A stretch of DNA of 64,000 nucleotides from Bdellovibrio reynosensis (GCF_022814725.1 NZ_CP093442.1:1240001-1304000), one strand, 5' to 3'. Positions 35,814 to 44,258 are shown, counted from the stretch's first letter. The notes: generated by a model not told the origin, from the sequence alone. Numbers and translations are program-made.

Positions 35814-36473
35814 ATGGAAACTGAAAAAATGGCGCCGACTTTTGATGAAAAAAAATGGTTCGAATTATTCAATAACAAGGCGCGGGTACTTTATCCTCAC
35901 ACGGATCCTGCCCATGATTATTTGCACGTTAAAAGAGTCGTCAATACCGCCAAAAATCTTTGCACCTTAGAAAATGCAGATTGGCGCATTGTTATGCCGG
36001 CGGCGTTCTTTCATGATTACATTAATGTGCCGAAAGATGATCCAAGACGCCCCTATGCTTCGCAACTATCAGCAGAGGCGACAATTGAGTACTTAAAAAG
36101 CCTTCAATACCCTGAAGACACCTTTGAACCTATTCGCCACGCCATTGAAGCCCACAGTTATAGTGCGCAAATTCCGGCAACCACCCTTGAAGCTAAAATC
36201 GTCCAAGACGCCGATCGTTTGGATTCTTTAGGTGCTATCGGCATTGCCCGTTGTTTCGCTACCAGCAGCCTTATGAGCCGGCCTTTTTATTCTGGTGAAG
36301 ATCCATGGGCCGAAGCGCGGGATCTTAATGACAAGCATTATGGGATCGATCATTTTTTCCAGAAGCTTTTTCGCTTGGTTGACCACTTAAATACCGAAAG
36401 CGCAAAAAAAGAAGGCGAACATAGGATCGCCTTCATCAAAACTTACTTAGAACAAATTAAACGGGAAATTTAG
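35814..36473 (+). CDS. HD-domain metal-dependent hydrolase (YedJ-like)
   Basis: 219 residues. H...HD...D motif: HDYLHVKRVVNTA (first His), AAFFHDYIN (HD) and VQDADRLDSLGAIGIAR (Asp). These match the YedJ/uncharacterised HD phosphohydrolases; the substrate is unknown, possibly a nucleotide. ATG 35814 is preceded by GGGAG at good spacing; the TTG just before it is unlikely. The stop overlaps that of the convergent MarR gene by four bases. Confidence 0.88.
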   Translation: METEKMAPTFDEKKWFELFNNKARVLYPHTDPAHDYLHVKRVVNTAKNLCTLENADWRIVMPAAFFHDYINVPKDDPRRPYASQLSAEATIEYLKSLQYPEDTFEPIRHAIEAHSYSAQIPATTLEAKIVQDADRLDSLGAIGIARCFATSSLMSRPFYSGEDPWAEARDLNDKHYGIDHFFQKLFRLVDHLNTESAKKEGEHRIAFIKTYLEQIKREI

Positions 36474-36943
36474 TCTTTAATTCCTACGATGCCTGCTGAA
36501 TTCACAAACTCTTTCATCAGGGTCGCAAGCATCGTGGTTTTTTCTTCTGGCATTTTTTCTAGCGATAAGATCATTTGATCTTGGACTGTGCTAGGGATGG
36601 TATTTAGACGATTCATACCTTCGTTTGTTAAAGACACCACGACACGGCGGGAATCTTCTTTAGAAATAGATCGGCTTACAAGGCCATGTTCTTCTAATTT
36701 TTTTACGACCACAGAAACAGAACTTTGATGAGTAGTCGTGCGAACGGCAAGATCGTTGATGGATAGACCTGGCTCTTCTTTTAACTTTTGCAGGACAAAA
36801 ATTTGCGCAGCACTAAGTCCCAAAACTTTTTCGAGATGACTTGAAGACACACGAAGTGCTTTAAAAATATGGCGAATGCAGTCCATGAATTCGCTAATTT
36901 CTTTCCTACTTACTTTTTCACCAATACCACTAACAGGATTCAT
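36470..36943 (-). CDS. MarR-family transcriptional regulator
   Basis: 157 residues. Winged helix-turn-helix: GLSINDLAVRTTTHQSSVSV, VVKKLEEHGLVSRS and SKEDSRRVVVSLTNEG. The flanking helices form the dimer. The target is not known. A small dyad (TTAGACTGACTAA, 36953-36965) lies 10-22 bases upstream of the start and may be its own operator. No adjacent efflux or enzyme gene is obviously controlled. Confidence 0.9.
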   Translation of the reverse strand: MNPVSGIGEKVSRKEISEFMDCIRHIFKALRVSSSHLEKVLGLSAAQIFVLQKLKEEPGLSINDLAVRTTTHQSSVSVVVKKLEEHGLVSRSISKEDSRRVVVSLTNEGMNRLNTIPSTVQDQMILSLEKMPEEKTTMLATLMKEFVNSAGIVGIKD

Positions 36944-37018
36944 GTTTAATATTTAGACTGACTAAGTAAAATAGGGCAAATAAAATATTATATGCGTACT
37001 CATACATGATTAGCGAAG

Positions 37019-37702
37019 TCAGAATTCGGCTTCAATCTCCACTGCGGGTGGAAGCCCGAAAGCCTTGGCGGATGGAGCTTTTGAGAAGTCGATTTTGTAA
37101 GAACGAAGTGCGATTTTGTTTTCACCAAATGGAACTTTCGAACCATAAAGCGCATCACCAACGATCGGAAATCCGTGCCGACTTAACTCGTACCTCAGTT
37201 GATGGGGTCGTCCCGTCACGGGTTGAAGATCCCACAACAAAAAATCTTTAGTCGTACCTAGAAAGGCCGCCAAAGTCAGACTGGGCTTGCCTTGGGGGCT
37301 TTCGTAAGTACGCTTTTTCCCTCGTAAAAGTTGAGATTTCCAGTGAAGAGTTTCGTTTGCTTTTGGCTCAAAAGTAATTCGTGGATTAGAAATATTCGCT
37401 GGAATATGGGAAAAATCTTGAGGAGTCGTTAGCGCCCGATAAGTTTTTTGCACGAGTTTATTTTCAAACCAAGCGTTACTTTGACGATGGGCTTCTGCGT
37501 TTTTTGCAAACATCACTAGGCCTGAAACTTCGAAATCTAAACGATGAACTGGATAAATTTGTTGCTTCATTTCCGCCTGTAAAGCGGTTCCTAAACACAG
37601 TCTTATATCTTCTTCTTCAAACCGACTGGGCGTTGTTAACACACCAGCAAGTTTGTCAATCAACACAAAATCATCGCTCTCAAATATCCGACGAATGATC
37701 AT
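37019..37702 (-). CDS. RluA-family RNA pseudouridine synthase
   Basis: 227 residues. The catalytic motif HRLDFEVSGLVMFAKN holds the Asp that attacks uridine. Further motifs are VQKTYRALT and TGRPHQLRYELSRHGFPIVGDALYG. No S4 domain is visible, so it is a short RluA-type enzyme whose rRNA or tRNA target cannot be named. The start overlaps the rlmE stop (ATGA), so the two RNA-modification genes are coupled. Confidence 0.9.
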   Translation of the reverse strand: MIIRRIFESDDFVLIDKLAGVLTTPSRFEEEDIRLCLGTALQAEMKQQIYPVHRLDFEVSGLVMFAKNAEAHRQSNAWFENKLVQKTYRALTTPQDFSHIPANISNPRITFEPKANETLHWKSQLLRGKKRTYESPQGKPSLTLAAFLGTTKDFLLWDLQPVTGRPHQLRYELSRHGFPIVGDALYGSKVPFGENKIALRSYKIDFSKAPSAKAFGLPPAVEIEAEF

Positions 37703-38289
37703 TTTTTACTGATGCCCACTAAAAAAATCTCTTTAGAGATCTTGCGAGTCGAATCTGGTTTTACGGCTTCGAACTTATGAAAGGTTTTTTTAATTTCATC
37801 ACGCAGCTTTGTGAAGTCATCGCTGTGAAAAAGCTTACATACAAAGTGCCCGTCTTTTTTCAAGAAGCGGCGGGAAACATCGAGCGCAAGTTCACAAAGC
37901 TCCATGGAACGAGCTTGATCAGTCATGCGAATTCCTGTGGTTTTCGGCGCCATATCGGAAAGCACTAAATCAAACGGAGGTTGGAAGCCATGTTCTTTAA
38001 AAATTTCTTCTAAATTCAAATCACGTAGGTCGGCTTGAATGAAAACAGCATTTTTTAACTTCACTGTGACGGGGCTTAAATCCACACCCAACACTCGGCC
38101 TGAGTCGCCGACTTTTTGCGAAGCGTATTGGGACCATGACCCCGGAGAAGCACCCAAATCCAAAACAGTTTGGCCTGGCTTAAAAAGTTTCAGCTTTTTA
38201 TCAATCTCTTCAAGTTTAAAAACAGAGCGGGCCGCGAAGTTTTCTTGCTTGGCCTTTTTAAAATAGTGATCCCGTGGATTGTAAGTCAT
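37699..38289 (-). CDS. rlmE: 23S rRNA 2'-O-methyltransferase RlmE (FtsJ/RrmJ)
   Basis: 196 residues. The order MTYNPRDHYFKKAKQENFAA, RSVFKLEEIDKKLKLFKPG, VLDLGASPGSWSQYA (SAM motif) and LVLSDMAPKTTG is that of RlmE, which methylates U2552 of 23S rRNA. The K-D-K-E catalytic tetrad is formed by Lys in SVFKLEEID, Asp in LSDMAP, Lys in HFVCKLF and Glu in SKEIFLVG. Length fits the family. Confidence 0.93.
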   Translation of the reverse strand: MTYNPRDHYFKKAKQENFAARSVFKLEEIDKKLKLFKPGQTVLDLGASPGSWSQYASQKVGDSGRVLGVDLSPVTVKLKNAVFIQADLRDLNLEEIFKEHGFQPPFDLVLSDMAPKTTGIRMTDQARSMELCELALDVSRRFLKKDGHFVCKLFHSDDFTKLRDEIKKTFHKFEAVKPDSTRKISKEIFLVGISKK

Positions 38290-38396
38290 ATTAAAGGGTT
38301 ATCGGGCTAATAAGGGGCATTGTCCAACACTAAGTTTTAATTCCCTTTGGTCGTTAGTTATTATAAAAAAGATTCATTCTTGCCAAGGGGTTTAGC

Positions 38397-38567
38397 ATGT
38401 CATTGGTCCTTACTATGAGCATCTTTTTCATCATAGTGACCCTTATTTTTATCGTGATCGCTATTTTCTTACCAGAGTGGATGGGTATCACTGGTAAGAA
38501 GGCAAAAAAGATTATCGAAGAACAGCAAGAAGACAGCAAAAAATCAGACGACGAAAAGAAGCACTAA
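38397..38567 (+). CDS. 56-residue single-pass membrane protein
   Basis: An ORF shorter than 60 codons. One transmembrane helix (about 4-25, rich in Ile/Phe/Leu), then PEWMGITGKK and a highly charged tail (EEQQEDSKKSDDEKKH). AAGGGG six bases upstream gives a good ribosome site. It is divergent from rlmE and its stop overlaps the convergent UMF1-type gene by four bases. Function unknown; codon pattern and ribosome site support it. Confidence 0.65.
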   Translation: MSLVLTMSIFFIIVTLIFIVIAIFLPEWMGITGKKAKKIIEEQQEDSKKSDDEKKH

Positions 38568-39829
38568 CGGGTTTGCTCCCCTGGTTCTTTCACTAGAGTC
38601 AAAAGCATTCCGCCGCTGATAAATAAGATCAAAAGACCGATCATACCCATACGTGAACTTCCCGTTGTCGTTACACCAAAGGCAACGACGAGTGGACCTA
38701 AAATTGAAGCAAATCTTCCGACCAGATTGAACAGCCCGAAATACTCTCCACTTTCTTCTTTTTTGATCATGCGCCCAAACATCGAACGGCTTAAAGACTG
38801 AACACCACCTTGCACAAGACCGATGATGGTTGCGAGCAGATAAAAGTGCCAGGCTTGGGACATGTAAGTCGCAGCTATCACGGTGATAGAGTAAACCCCG
38901 ATACAAAATAAGATCGGTTTTTTTGTACCGAATCTACCCGTTACTTTTCCAAAATAATAGGCGCACGGAAAACCAATAAACTGAGTTATCAGAAGTGCTG
39001 CTATTAAATCTTTTGCTTCAAAGCCGATGGACACCCCAAAGTCCACGGCCATGGTCATTACGGTGTAAACCCCATCGATATACAGCCAATAGGCCACCAT
39101 AAAATAAAGCAGATTTTTTTCGCGAAGCAACGACTTGAAGGTGCGTTTTAAAGTTTTTAAACTTTCTTTAGACAATGAAAAGAAAGTTCCTTCTTTAAAT
39201 TGCACTGCGGGTTCTGGGATATTTTTAGCAAGAGGAAGGGAAAAGGCCAACCACCATGCGGCCACCATGATAAATGATATACGCACGGCTAAGACGCCGT
39301 CACTGATCCCAAACTTTTCTGGGAAAAGATACATCAAGACATTGATGGCAAATAGAACTCCGCCCCCCAAGTATCCGGCTGCATATCCCAGGGACGAAGC
39401 ATAGTCCATGTGTTCACGGCGTGCGACAAAAGGAAGAAGCGATTCATAGAATACAGTAGCGGCATTAAACGCCATCATCGCAATTCCATAAGCTAAAATG
39501 GCGTTCCACCAATCCCCTGCCGGAATAATTCCCATCCACGCGCAAGAAATCACGCCGATGAAAGTGAACAGCAGACAGAAGAGTTTTTTAAAGCCTTTTA
39601 AGTCAGCAATCACACCTAGGAACGGACTTAGGATTGCAATCAGAAGAGAGGAAACGGAAATGGCAGTACCCAAGCGAGCGGTGGTGACTACGGCGTCAGT
39701 ACCTTGACTCCAAAAGTTCTTAAAGAAGATCGGAAAAAATCCGGCCATGACGGTTGTAGAATAAGCGCTGTTACCGAAATCGTACCAAGCCCAGCTATTG
39801 ACTAATTTCTTTTCGCTCTTCTGCATGTT
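38564..39829 (-). CDS. UMF1-family major facilitator (Atg22-like) transporter
   Basis: 421 residues with about 12 transmembrane helices. WAWYDFGNSAYSTTVMAGF at the N-terminus and VQGGVQSLSRSMFGRMIKKE match the UMF1/Atg22-like group, suggested to export amino acids or other metabolites. GGGG precedes ATG 39829, which lies 35 bases inside the 3' end of potC, so it is cotranscribed and probably coupled with the polyamine transporter genes. A functional tie to polyamines is inference. Confidence 0.85.
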   Translation of the reverse strand, partial: NMQKSEKKLVNSWAWYDFGNSAYSTTVMAGFFPIFFKNFWSQGTDAVVTTARLGTAISVSSLLIAILSPFLGVIADLKGFKKLFCLLFTFIGVISCAWMGIIPAGDWWNAILAYGIAMMAFNAATVFYESLLPFVARREHMDYASSLGYAAGYLGGGVLFAINVLMYLFPEKFGISDGVLAVRISFIMVAAWWLAFSLPLAKNIPEPAVQFKEGTFFSLSKESLKTLKRTFKSLLREKNLLYFMVAYWLYIDGVYTVMTMAVDFGVSIGFEAKDLIAALLITQFIGFPCAYYFGKVTGRFGTKKPILFCIGVYSITVIAATYMSQAWHFYLLATIIGLVQGGVQSLSRSMFGRMIKKEESGEYFGLFNLVGRFASILGPLVVAFGVTTTGSSRMGMIGLLILFISGGMLLTLVKEPGEQTR

Positions 39830-40634
39830 TTCCCCTGCCTTGTTCAAAGAAAACACGGAAAGCGCTAGAACGGAAGAAGAAAATCAGTCCTGACAAAGTC
39901 ATCAAGAACATCAAACTGGAAAGGGCATTCAGCTTGGGTGTAATTCCCATTTTCATCGAGCTATAAAGCTTCACTGGCAATGTGTCTTGGCCGACACCGT
40001 TGACAAAATAAGTGATAAGAAAATCATCAAAGGACAATAGGAAACTTAAAATAAATCCACCAAGAATCGCGGGTTTTAAAAGCGGCAGAATGATTTTTCG
40101 ATAAATCTGCCAGTCACTGGCACCCAGGTCTTTTGCAGCTTCCTCGAAAGACAGATCTAAACTAGCAAGGCGAGCCAACACCGTCATCATGGCAAAAGCC
40201 AATGTGAAACTAATATGGGCAAGCACCACGGTGAAAAGTCCCAATTCCATTTTTAAAACAAAAAACCAAGACAGTAGCGAAAGTGCAAAGACGATTTCAG
40301 GGAAAATCAATGATAGTAGCGAAAGCCCATGCACTAGGAAGGTCATGGCATTTTTTTGACGATGCAGGCCTAGTGCCGCCAATGTTCCAAGAATTGTAGC
40401 AAGAAGACTAGAGCCTAAGCCGACGATGAAACTGTTTTTCAGAGCGTCCATGAGGGATTCATCTTGGAAGACCTCGAGGAAATATTTGAACGTAAAGTTA
40501 AGCTCGCCTTCAGTACGCACTAACACCGCGCTTAAAAGCATGACTGCAATAGGCACATACAGAAAGACGATAGTGATAATCAAGAGGACTTTAGCCACAA
40601 GCGGCGCTGCAGGTCTTCTTTTTTCATGCGCCAT
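39795..40634 (-). CDS. potC: Polyamine-type ABC transporter permease PotC
   Basis: 279 residues, about six transmembrane helices. The EAA loop FEEAAKDLGASDWQIYRKI contacts the ATPase. LSFDDFLITYFVNGVG is typical of PotC-type permeases. It overlaps potB by 11 bases and the UMF1 gene by 35. The operon order on the minus strand is potA-potB-potC-UMF1. Confidence 0.92.
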   Translation of the reverse strand: MAHEKRRPAAPLVAKVLLIITIVFLYVPIAVMLLSAVLVRTEGELNFTFKYFLEVFQDESLMDALKNSFIVGLGSSLLATILGTLAALGLHRQKNAMTFLVHGLSLLSLIFPEIVFALSLLSWFFVLKMELGLFTVVLAHISFTLAFAMMTVLARLASLDLSFEEAAKDLGASDWQIYRKIILPLLKPAILGGFILSFLLSFDDFLITYFVNGVGQDTLPVKLYSSMKMGITPKLNALSSLMFLMTLSGLIFFFRSSAFRVFFEQGRGKHAEERKEISQ

Positions 40635-41460
40635 GTTTGGTCCTTTTTCTTAACAGCACCACAAGCGCAGAAAACATTAAAAGTATCGCCATTAAAATCA
40701 CGGATAACGCAGAACCCATAGGCCAATCACGGGACTTCAGAAATTGTTCTGTGATCAAATTTCCAAGTAACATATTTTTGGCGCCACCAAGCAGATCAGG
40801 AATTACATACTCCCCCAGTGCTGGAACAAAGACCAAAATAAGACCTGTGCCCATCGCCGTTTTCAAGTTTGGCAATAAAACTTTGAAGAAGACTTGTAAT
40901 GAATTAGCGCCAAGATCTTGGGCTGCTTCCACTAGGTTGAAATCAAACTTCTCAAAGGCTCCGTAAAGAGGAAAAACCATAAACGGCAAATAAGTCGTCA
41001 CCATCCCATAAAGAACTAAGACTTTATTTTGGGTAAAGGCATAGGGATCAAAATTGATTCCTAAATGTGACAAGGTCATTTGTAAAGGTCCGTCCACGCC
41101 AACAAAAAGGCGAATAGCATAAATGCGGATGATAAGATTCGTTAAAAAAGGCAGTGCCAACGCCATCACATAAAAAGATCGAAGGCGCGCATCCGCAGTC
41201 GCCATGGCCCAGGCAATCAAAACACCAAGCGCCAAACAGATAAGTGACGTCACAGAAGCAAGCTTTAGACTTTCAACTAAGATCCCAGAGTATCTAAGGT
41301 TGAAAGCATTGAAATAATTTTGAAGACCAAAGGTCCACTGAATTATGCCATAGGGACCACGCTGCGCCAAACTCACGATCATCACAATGATCAATGGAAT
41401 AAGAACGAAAAAAGCAAACCAAAGAAAAGGAGCGACTAGCAACCTAGGGGCTAATCTCAT
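40624..41460 (-). CDS. potB: Polyamine-type ABC transporter permease PotB
   Basis: 278 residues, about six helices. The EAA loop NLVEAAQDLGANSLQVFFKV and the following VFVPALGEYVIPDLLGG are hallmarks of PotB/PotH-type permeases for spermidine/putrescine. Its ATG overlaps the potA stop (ATGA). Confidence 0.93.
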   Translation of the reverse strand: MRLAPRLLVAPFLWFAFFVLIPLIIVMIVSLAQRGPYGIIQWTFGLQNYFNAFNLRYSGILVESLKLASVTSLICLALGVLIAWAMATADARLRSFYVMALALPFLTNLIIRIYAIRLFVGVDGPLQMTLSHLGINFDPYAFTQNKVLVLYGMVTTYLPFMVFPLYGAFEKFDFNLVEAAQDLGANSLQVFFKVLLPNLKTAMGTGLILVFVPALGEYVIPDLLGGAKNMLLGNLITEQFLKSRDWPMGSALSVILMAILLMFSALVVLLRKRTKHGA

Positions 41461-42335
41461 TTATGGCGCTCCCCAAAAATCATGGCTTTATTAACAAAAG
41501 CATCAAGGCTCATTCCCAAAATCAAATCCTGCGGTGGCATATTGGTTTTACTTTTAATCAGGCTGCCATCACCAAGACGGATGGTGACAAGATCGCTACT
41601 GACTTCAACCAGCTCGCCACGAAGTTTCGAGGTCGCATCCACGAACTGAGCAGAAAAAATAGAATCGGGCTTTTCAAAAATTTCCCGCGGTGAACTGACT
41701 TGTTCCAAAACTCCACGGTTCATAATCCCGATGCGATCTGAAAGAGCAAAAGCCTCTTCCTGATCATGGGTGACACAAATAAATGTTAAACCCAGTTTTT
41801 GCTGCAATTGACGAAGCTCTTTTTGCATATGCTCGCGCATACGATAATCCAAAGCTGACAGGGGTTCGTCCAACAAAAGTACTTTCGGTTCATTGACCAA
41901 AGCCCGCGCCAAAGCAATACGCTGCGACTGCCCGCCAGATAAAGTTTCAGGCATTCGCTCGCGAAACTCTGACATGTCAACCAGAGCTAAGACTTGGGCT
42001 ACCTTCGCTTCAATTTCTTCTTTGGGTAAAGCTTTGATCCTAAGCCCAAACGCAATATTGTCAGCAACACTCAGATGCGGAAATAGAGCGTAACGCTGAA
42101 ACACCATATTAAAAGGCCGCTTCTGCGCGGACAAATGATCAATAGGTTTTCCATCCAAAAAAATCTGCCCGGTAGTGGCTGACTCTAAGCCTGAGATAAT
42201 CCGCAAAAGCGTTGTCTTCCCACAACCACTGGGGCCGAGCAGAGAGAAAAACTCTCCCTCATCGATCGAAAGATTCACCCCCGTTAAGGCCGTTTGACTG
42301 GAAAAAGTTTTACCGATATTTACTAACTCAAGCAT
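41457..42335 (-). CDS. potA: Polyamine-type ABC transporter ATPase PotA
   Basis: 292 residues. Walker A GPSGCGKTT, Q-loop, signature ETLSGGQSQRIALARAL, Walker B VLLLDEPLSAL, and a switch His in THDQEEA. The last ~55 residues form a partial TOBE-like regulatory domain, shorter than in classical PotA (about 370 residues). Only 28 bases separate its start from that of divergent potD, and no clear Shine-Dalgarno precedes it. Confidence 0.93.
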   Translation of the reverse strand: MLELVNIGKTFSSQTALTGVNLSIDEGEFFSLLGPSGCGKTTLLRIISGLESATTGQIFLDGKPIDHLSAQKRPFNMVFQRYALFPHLSVADNIAFGLRIKALPKEEIEAKVAQVLALVDMSEFRERMPETLSGGQSQRIALARALVNEPKVLLLDEPLSALDYRMREHMQKELRQLQQKLGLTFICVTHDQEEAFALSDRIGIMNRGVLEQVSSPREIFEKPDSIFSAQFVDATSKLRGELVEVSSDLVTIRLGDGSLIKSKTNMPPQDLILGMSLDAFVNKAMIFGERHK

Positions 42336-42363
42336 GTTTTAACAATAAGAAGGATTTAAAAAA

Positions 42364-43410
42364 ATGTCGAGAATATTGATCCTATCCTGCGTTCTAATTT
42401 CATTCCTCCTTGGCGCCTGCACTAAAAAAGAAGAGACGTCTTCGGCACCAGTAAGCAAAGAAGTGAACCTATCTATTTGGGGTAACTATTTGTCCTCAGA
42501 AATGAAAGAAGCCTTCGAAAAAGAAAGCGGAATCAAGATCAACATCTCAAACTATTCTTCAAATGAAGAGTTACTGGCAAAAATCCAAGCCGGAGCCTCG
42601 GGCATCGACGTAGCAGTCCCATCCGACTACATGGTGGAAGTCCTAGCAAAAATGGATCAACTAGAACCACTAAACATGGACCAAATCCCCAACAAATCCC
42701 AAATCGACGAAAAATTCCTAAAACAAAGCTACGACCCAGAAAACAAATTCTCAGTCCCCTACACATGGACCACAGCCGGCATCGCTGTAAATAAAGAACT
42801 ATACAAAGAAGAAATCAAAAGCTGGAAGGACCTATTGGCCAACCCAAAATTAAAAGGCAAATTTGCCTTACTAGATGACGTCCGCGAAACAATGGCAGCG
42901 GCCCTAAAAATGAACGGCCACAGCGTCAACACCACAAACGAAGAAGAAATCAAAAAAGCCAAAGCAGTTCTTCTTAAAACAAAAAAAGACGTAAAAATGT
43001 TCAGCAGCGACACCATCGACATCCTAAACAACAAAGAAGTAGCAGCAGCGCAAACATATTCATCTGACGCCCTACAAGCAGCAGCCAAAAACAAAAACAT
43101 AGCCTACATCCTTCCAACAGAAGGCGGAACAGTAGCAATTGATAACTTAGTAATTCTAAAAGGCAGCAAAAATAAAGAAGCCGCTCACAAACTAATTAAT
43201 TTCCTAATGAGCGAAAAAGCCGAACAAAACAAAGTATCAACAATCTACGGTGGCCCAGTACTAAAAAACACCAAAGCCACCCTTGCTGAGGATTTAAAAG
43301 CCAACAAGGCACTATTCCCAGAAGACACCAGCAAACTAGAAAGCTTGAAAGACCTAGGCGATAAAACAAAACTATACGAAGACGCCTGGACAGAAATCAA
43401 AACGAACTAA
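42364..43410 (+). CDS. potD: Polyamine-type substrate-binding lipoprotein PotD
   Basis: 348 residues with lipobox LLGAC near residue 19. NLSIWGNYLSSEMKEAFEKE, GIDVAVPSDYMVEVL and the C-terminal KLINFLMSEKA match PotD-type spermidine/putrescine-binding proteins, which feed PotABC. AAGGA precedes the ATG. After about residue 30 its codon use differs from its neighbours: third positions are mostly A or C, and by hand 19 of 32 leucines use CTA. It ends in a strong terminator. Confidence 0.92.
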   Translation: MSRILILSCVLISFLLGACTKKEETSSAPVSKEVNLSIWGNYLSSEMKEAFEKESGIKINISNYSSNEELLAKIQAGASGIDVAVPSDYMVEVLAKMDQLEPLNMDQIPNKSQIDEKFLKQSYDPENKFSVPYTWTTAGIAVNKELYKEEIKSWKDLLANPKLKGKFALLDDVRETMAAALKMNGHSVNTTNEEEIKKAKAVLLKTKKDVKMFSSDTIDILNNKEVAAAQTYSSDALQAAAKNKNIAYILPTEGGTVAIDNLVILKGSKNKEAAHKLINFLMSEKAEQNKVSTIYGGPVLKNTKATLAEDLKANKALFPEDTSKLESLKDLGDKTKLYEDAWTEIKTN

Positions 43411-43432
43411 AATCCAGCGAAGCAAAAAAACG

Positions 43433-43456
43433 AAAAGGCCCCGAAAGGGGCCTTTT
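43433..43456 (+). terminator. Rho-independent terminator of potD
   Basis: AAAAGGCCCC-GAAA-GGGGCCTTTT with a GAAA tetraloop, then a further T. A textbook terminator 22 bases after the potD stop. Confidence 0.92.
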
Positions 43457-43512
43457 TCATTTCTCGTAGAAGCGTAAAAGAACTAAGTCTTGCAGTTTTT
43501 TATTAGATCCAG

Positions 43513-43664
43513 ATTTGAAATTGCCAGTGGGCTTGGGAGATTTTCGGAGTAAGGCCTTTGCCGGCGCCACGATGGCGCGAACCGCTCCGCAGGAGCGGCG
43601 GCAACCGAGCCCGGATGGCGTGCCTTACGCAGAAAATACCCCAAGCCCACTGGCAATTTCAAAT
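43513..43664. repeat. Long imperfect palindrome with branched inner hairpins
   Basis: In the 397-base gap between potD and a small membrane-protein gene, 25 bases at 43513-43537 are perfectly inverted at 43640-43664. Partial pairing continues inward (GATTTTC-type and GTAAGGC-type blocks). The apex holds two more perfect hairpins: GCGCCA-CGA-TGGCGC (43564-43578) and CCGCTCC-GCA-GGAGCGG (43582-43598). The result is a roughly 150-base cloverleaf-like fold with no credible coding frame. It may be a structured RNA or a mobile palindromic repeat; type unknown. Confidence 0.75.
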
Positions 43665-43686
43665 CCCGCGATCGAAGCAAAAAATG

Positions 43687-43793
43687 AAAGGTTCTAGACG
43701 GCACAGGGTCCACTGCCAAGCTTCAGGAAATCCCCCTAAAAGGCCATAGGCCAATACCCGGCGAAGCACCACCCTGTGTCCTGTAGAACCTTT
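43687..43793. repeat. Second imperfect palindrome beside the first
   Basis: AAAGGTTCTA (43687-43696) pairs with TAGAACCTTT (43784-43793), and CACAGGG (43702-43708) with CCCTGTG (43772-43778), with a five-base mismatch between. Inside is GGCC-ATA-GGCC (43742-43752). It lies just past the stop of the minus-strand membrane-protein gene. No clear T run, so it is not a standard terminator. Confidence 0.6.
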
Positions 43794-43807
43794 GATTTAA
43801 GAAAAGA

Positions 43808-44071
43808 TTATTTCTGCGCAGGCTCCACAGCCAAAGTCTCCGCCGCCTTCTGGCTTCGTTCTGCACTCATGGGTTCTAAGTGAAACCCCGAATACAGGCA
43901 CGCCATGCCGACGAGCGTGAAAACAGTCCCCGTTGCAAGATAGAAGATAACACTTTTTCTATCTTGCTTAAAAAGACAGTAACTTGCGCCTATTAATAAC
44001 ATAAGCGGTCCAAGGACCACAGTTGACGACAGCACTTGCCTTAAGGCAAATGAGCCAAGCTCTATACTCAT
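43808..44071 (-). CDS. Small membrane protein of unknown function
   Basis: 87 residues with two hydrophobic helices (VLGPLMLLIGASYCLF and IFYLATGTVFTLVGMACLY) joined by a basic turn (KQDRKS), so the loop is probably cytoplasmic. A polar tail follows. AGGTGG fits ATG 44071 better than the GTG at 44080. No family recognised. Confidence 0.65.
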   Translation of the reverse strand: MSIELGSFALRQVLSSTVVLGPLMLLIGASYCLFKQDRKSVIFYLATGTVFTLVGMACLYSGFHLEPMSAERSQKAAETLAVEPAQK

Positions 44072-44224
44072 AACCACCACCTACGTTCAAATATTTTGGT
44101 TATTCTGTAGAACTATTCGGCAGAACTTTTAGGTAGCTAAAGTTTTTACTTCAAACTAATGATCCCTGAGAAAATTATTTCGCTAGGGTAAGGAACACTC
44201 ATTTCTGGGATAATCATATTGAGA

Positions 44225-44252
44225 CAAAAAAAGGAACCCAAAAGGGTTCCTT
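44225..44252 (-). terminator. Terminator of the ABC-F gene
   Basis: AAGGAACCC-AAAA-GGGTTCCTT; on the minus strand it is followed by a T run (complement of the A run at 44225-44232). It lies 7 bases past the ABC-F stop. The interval 44081-44224 shows nothing else I can support. Confidence 0.9.
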
Positions 44253-44258
44253 CATCAA

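Noticed and set aside
43540-43640. tRNA-like cloverleaf in the potD downstream gap
   Set aside because: The inner hairpins do not have tRNA arm lengths, no anticodon loop or T-loop consensus is visible, and the outer stem is far longer than an acceptor stem.
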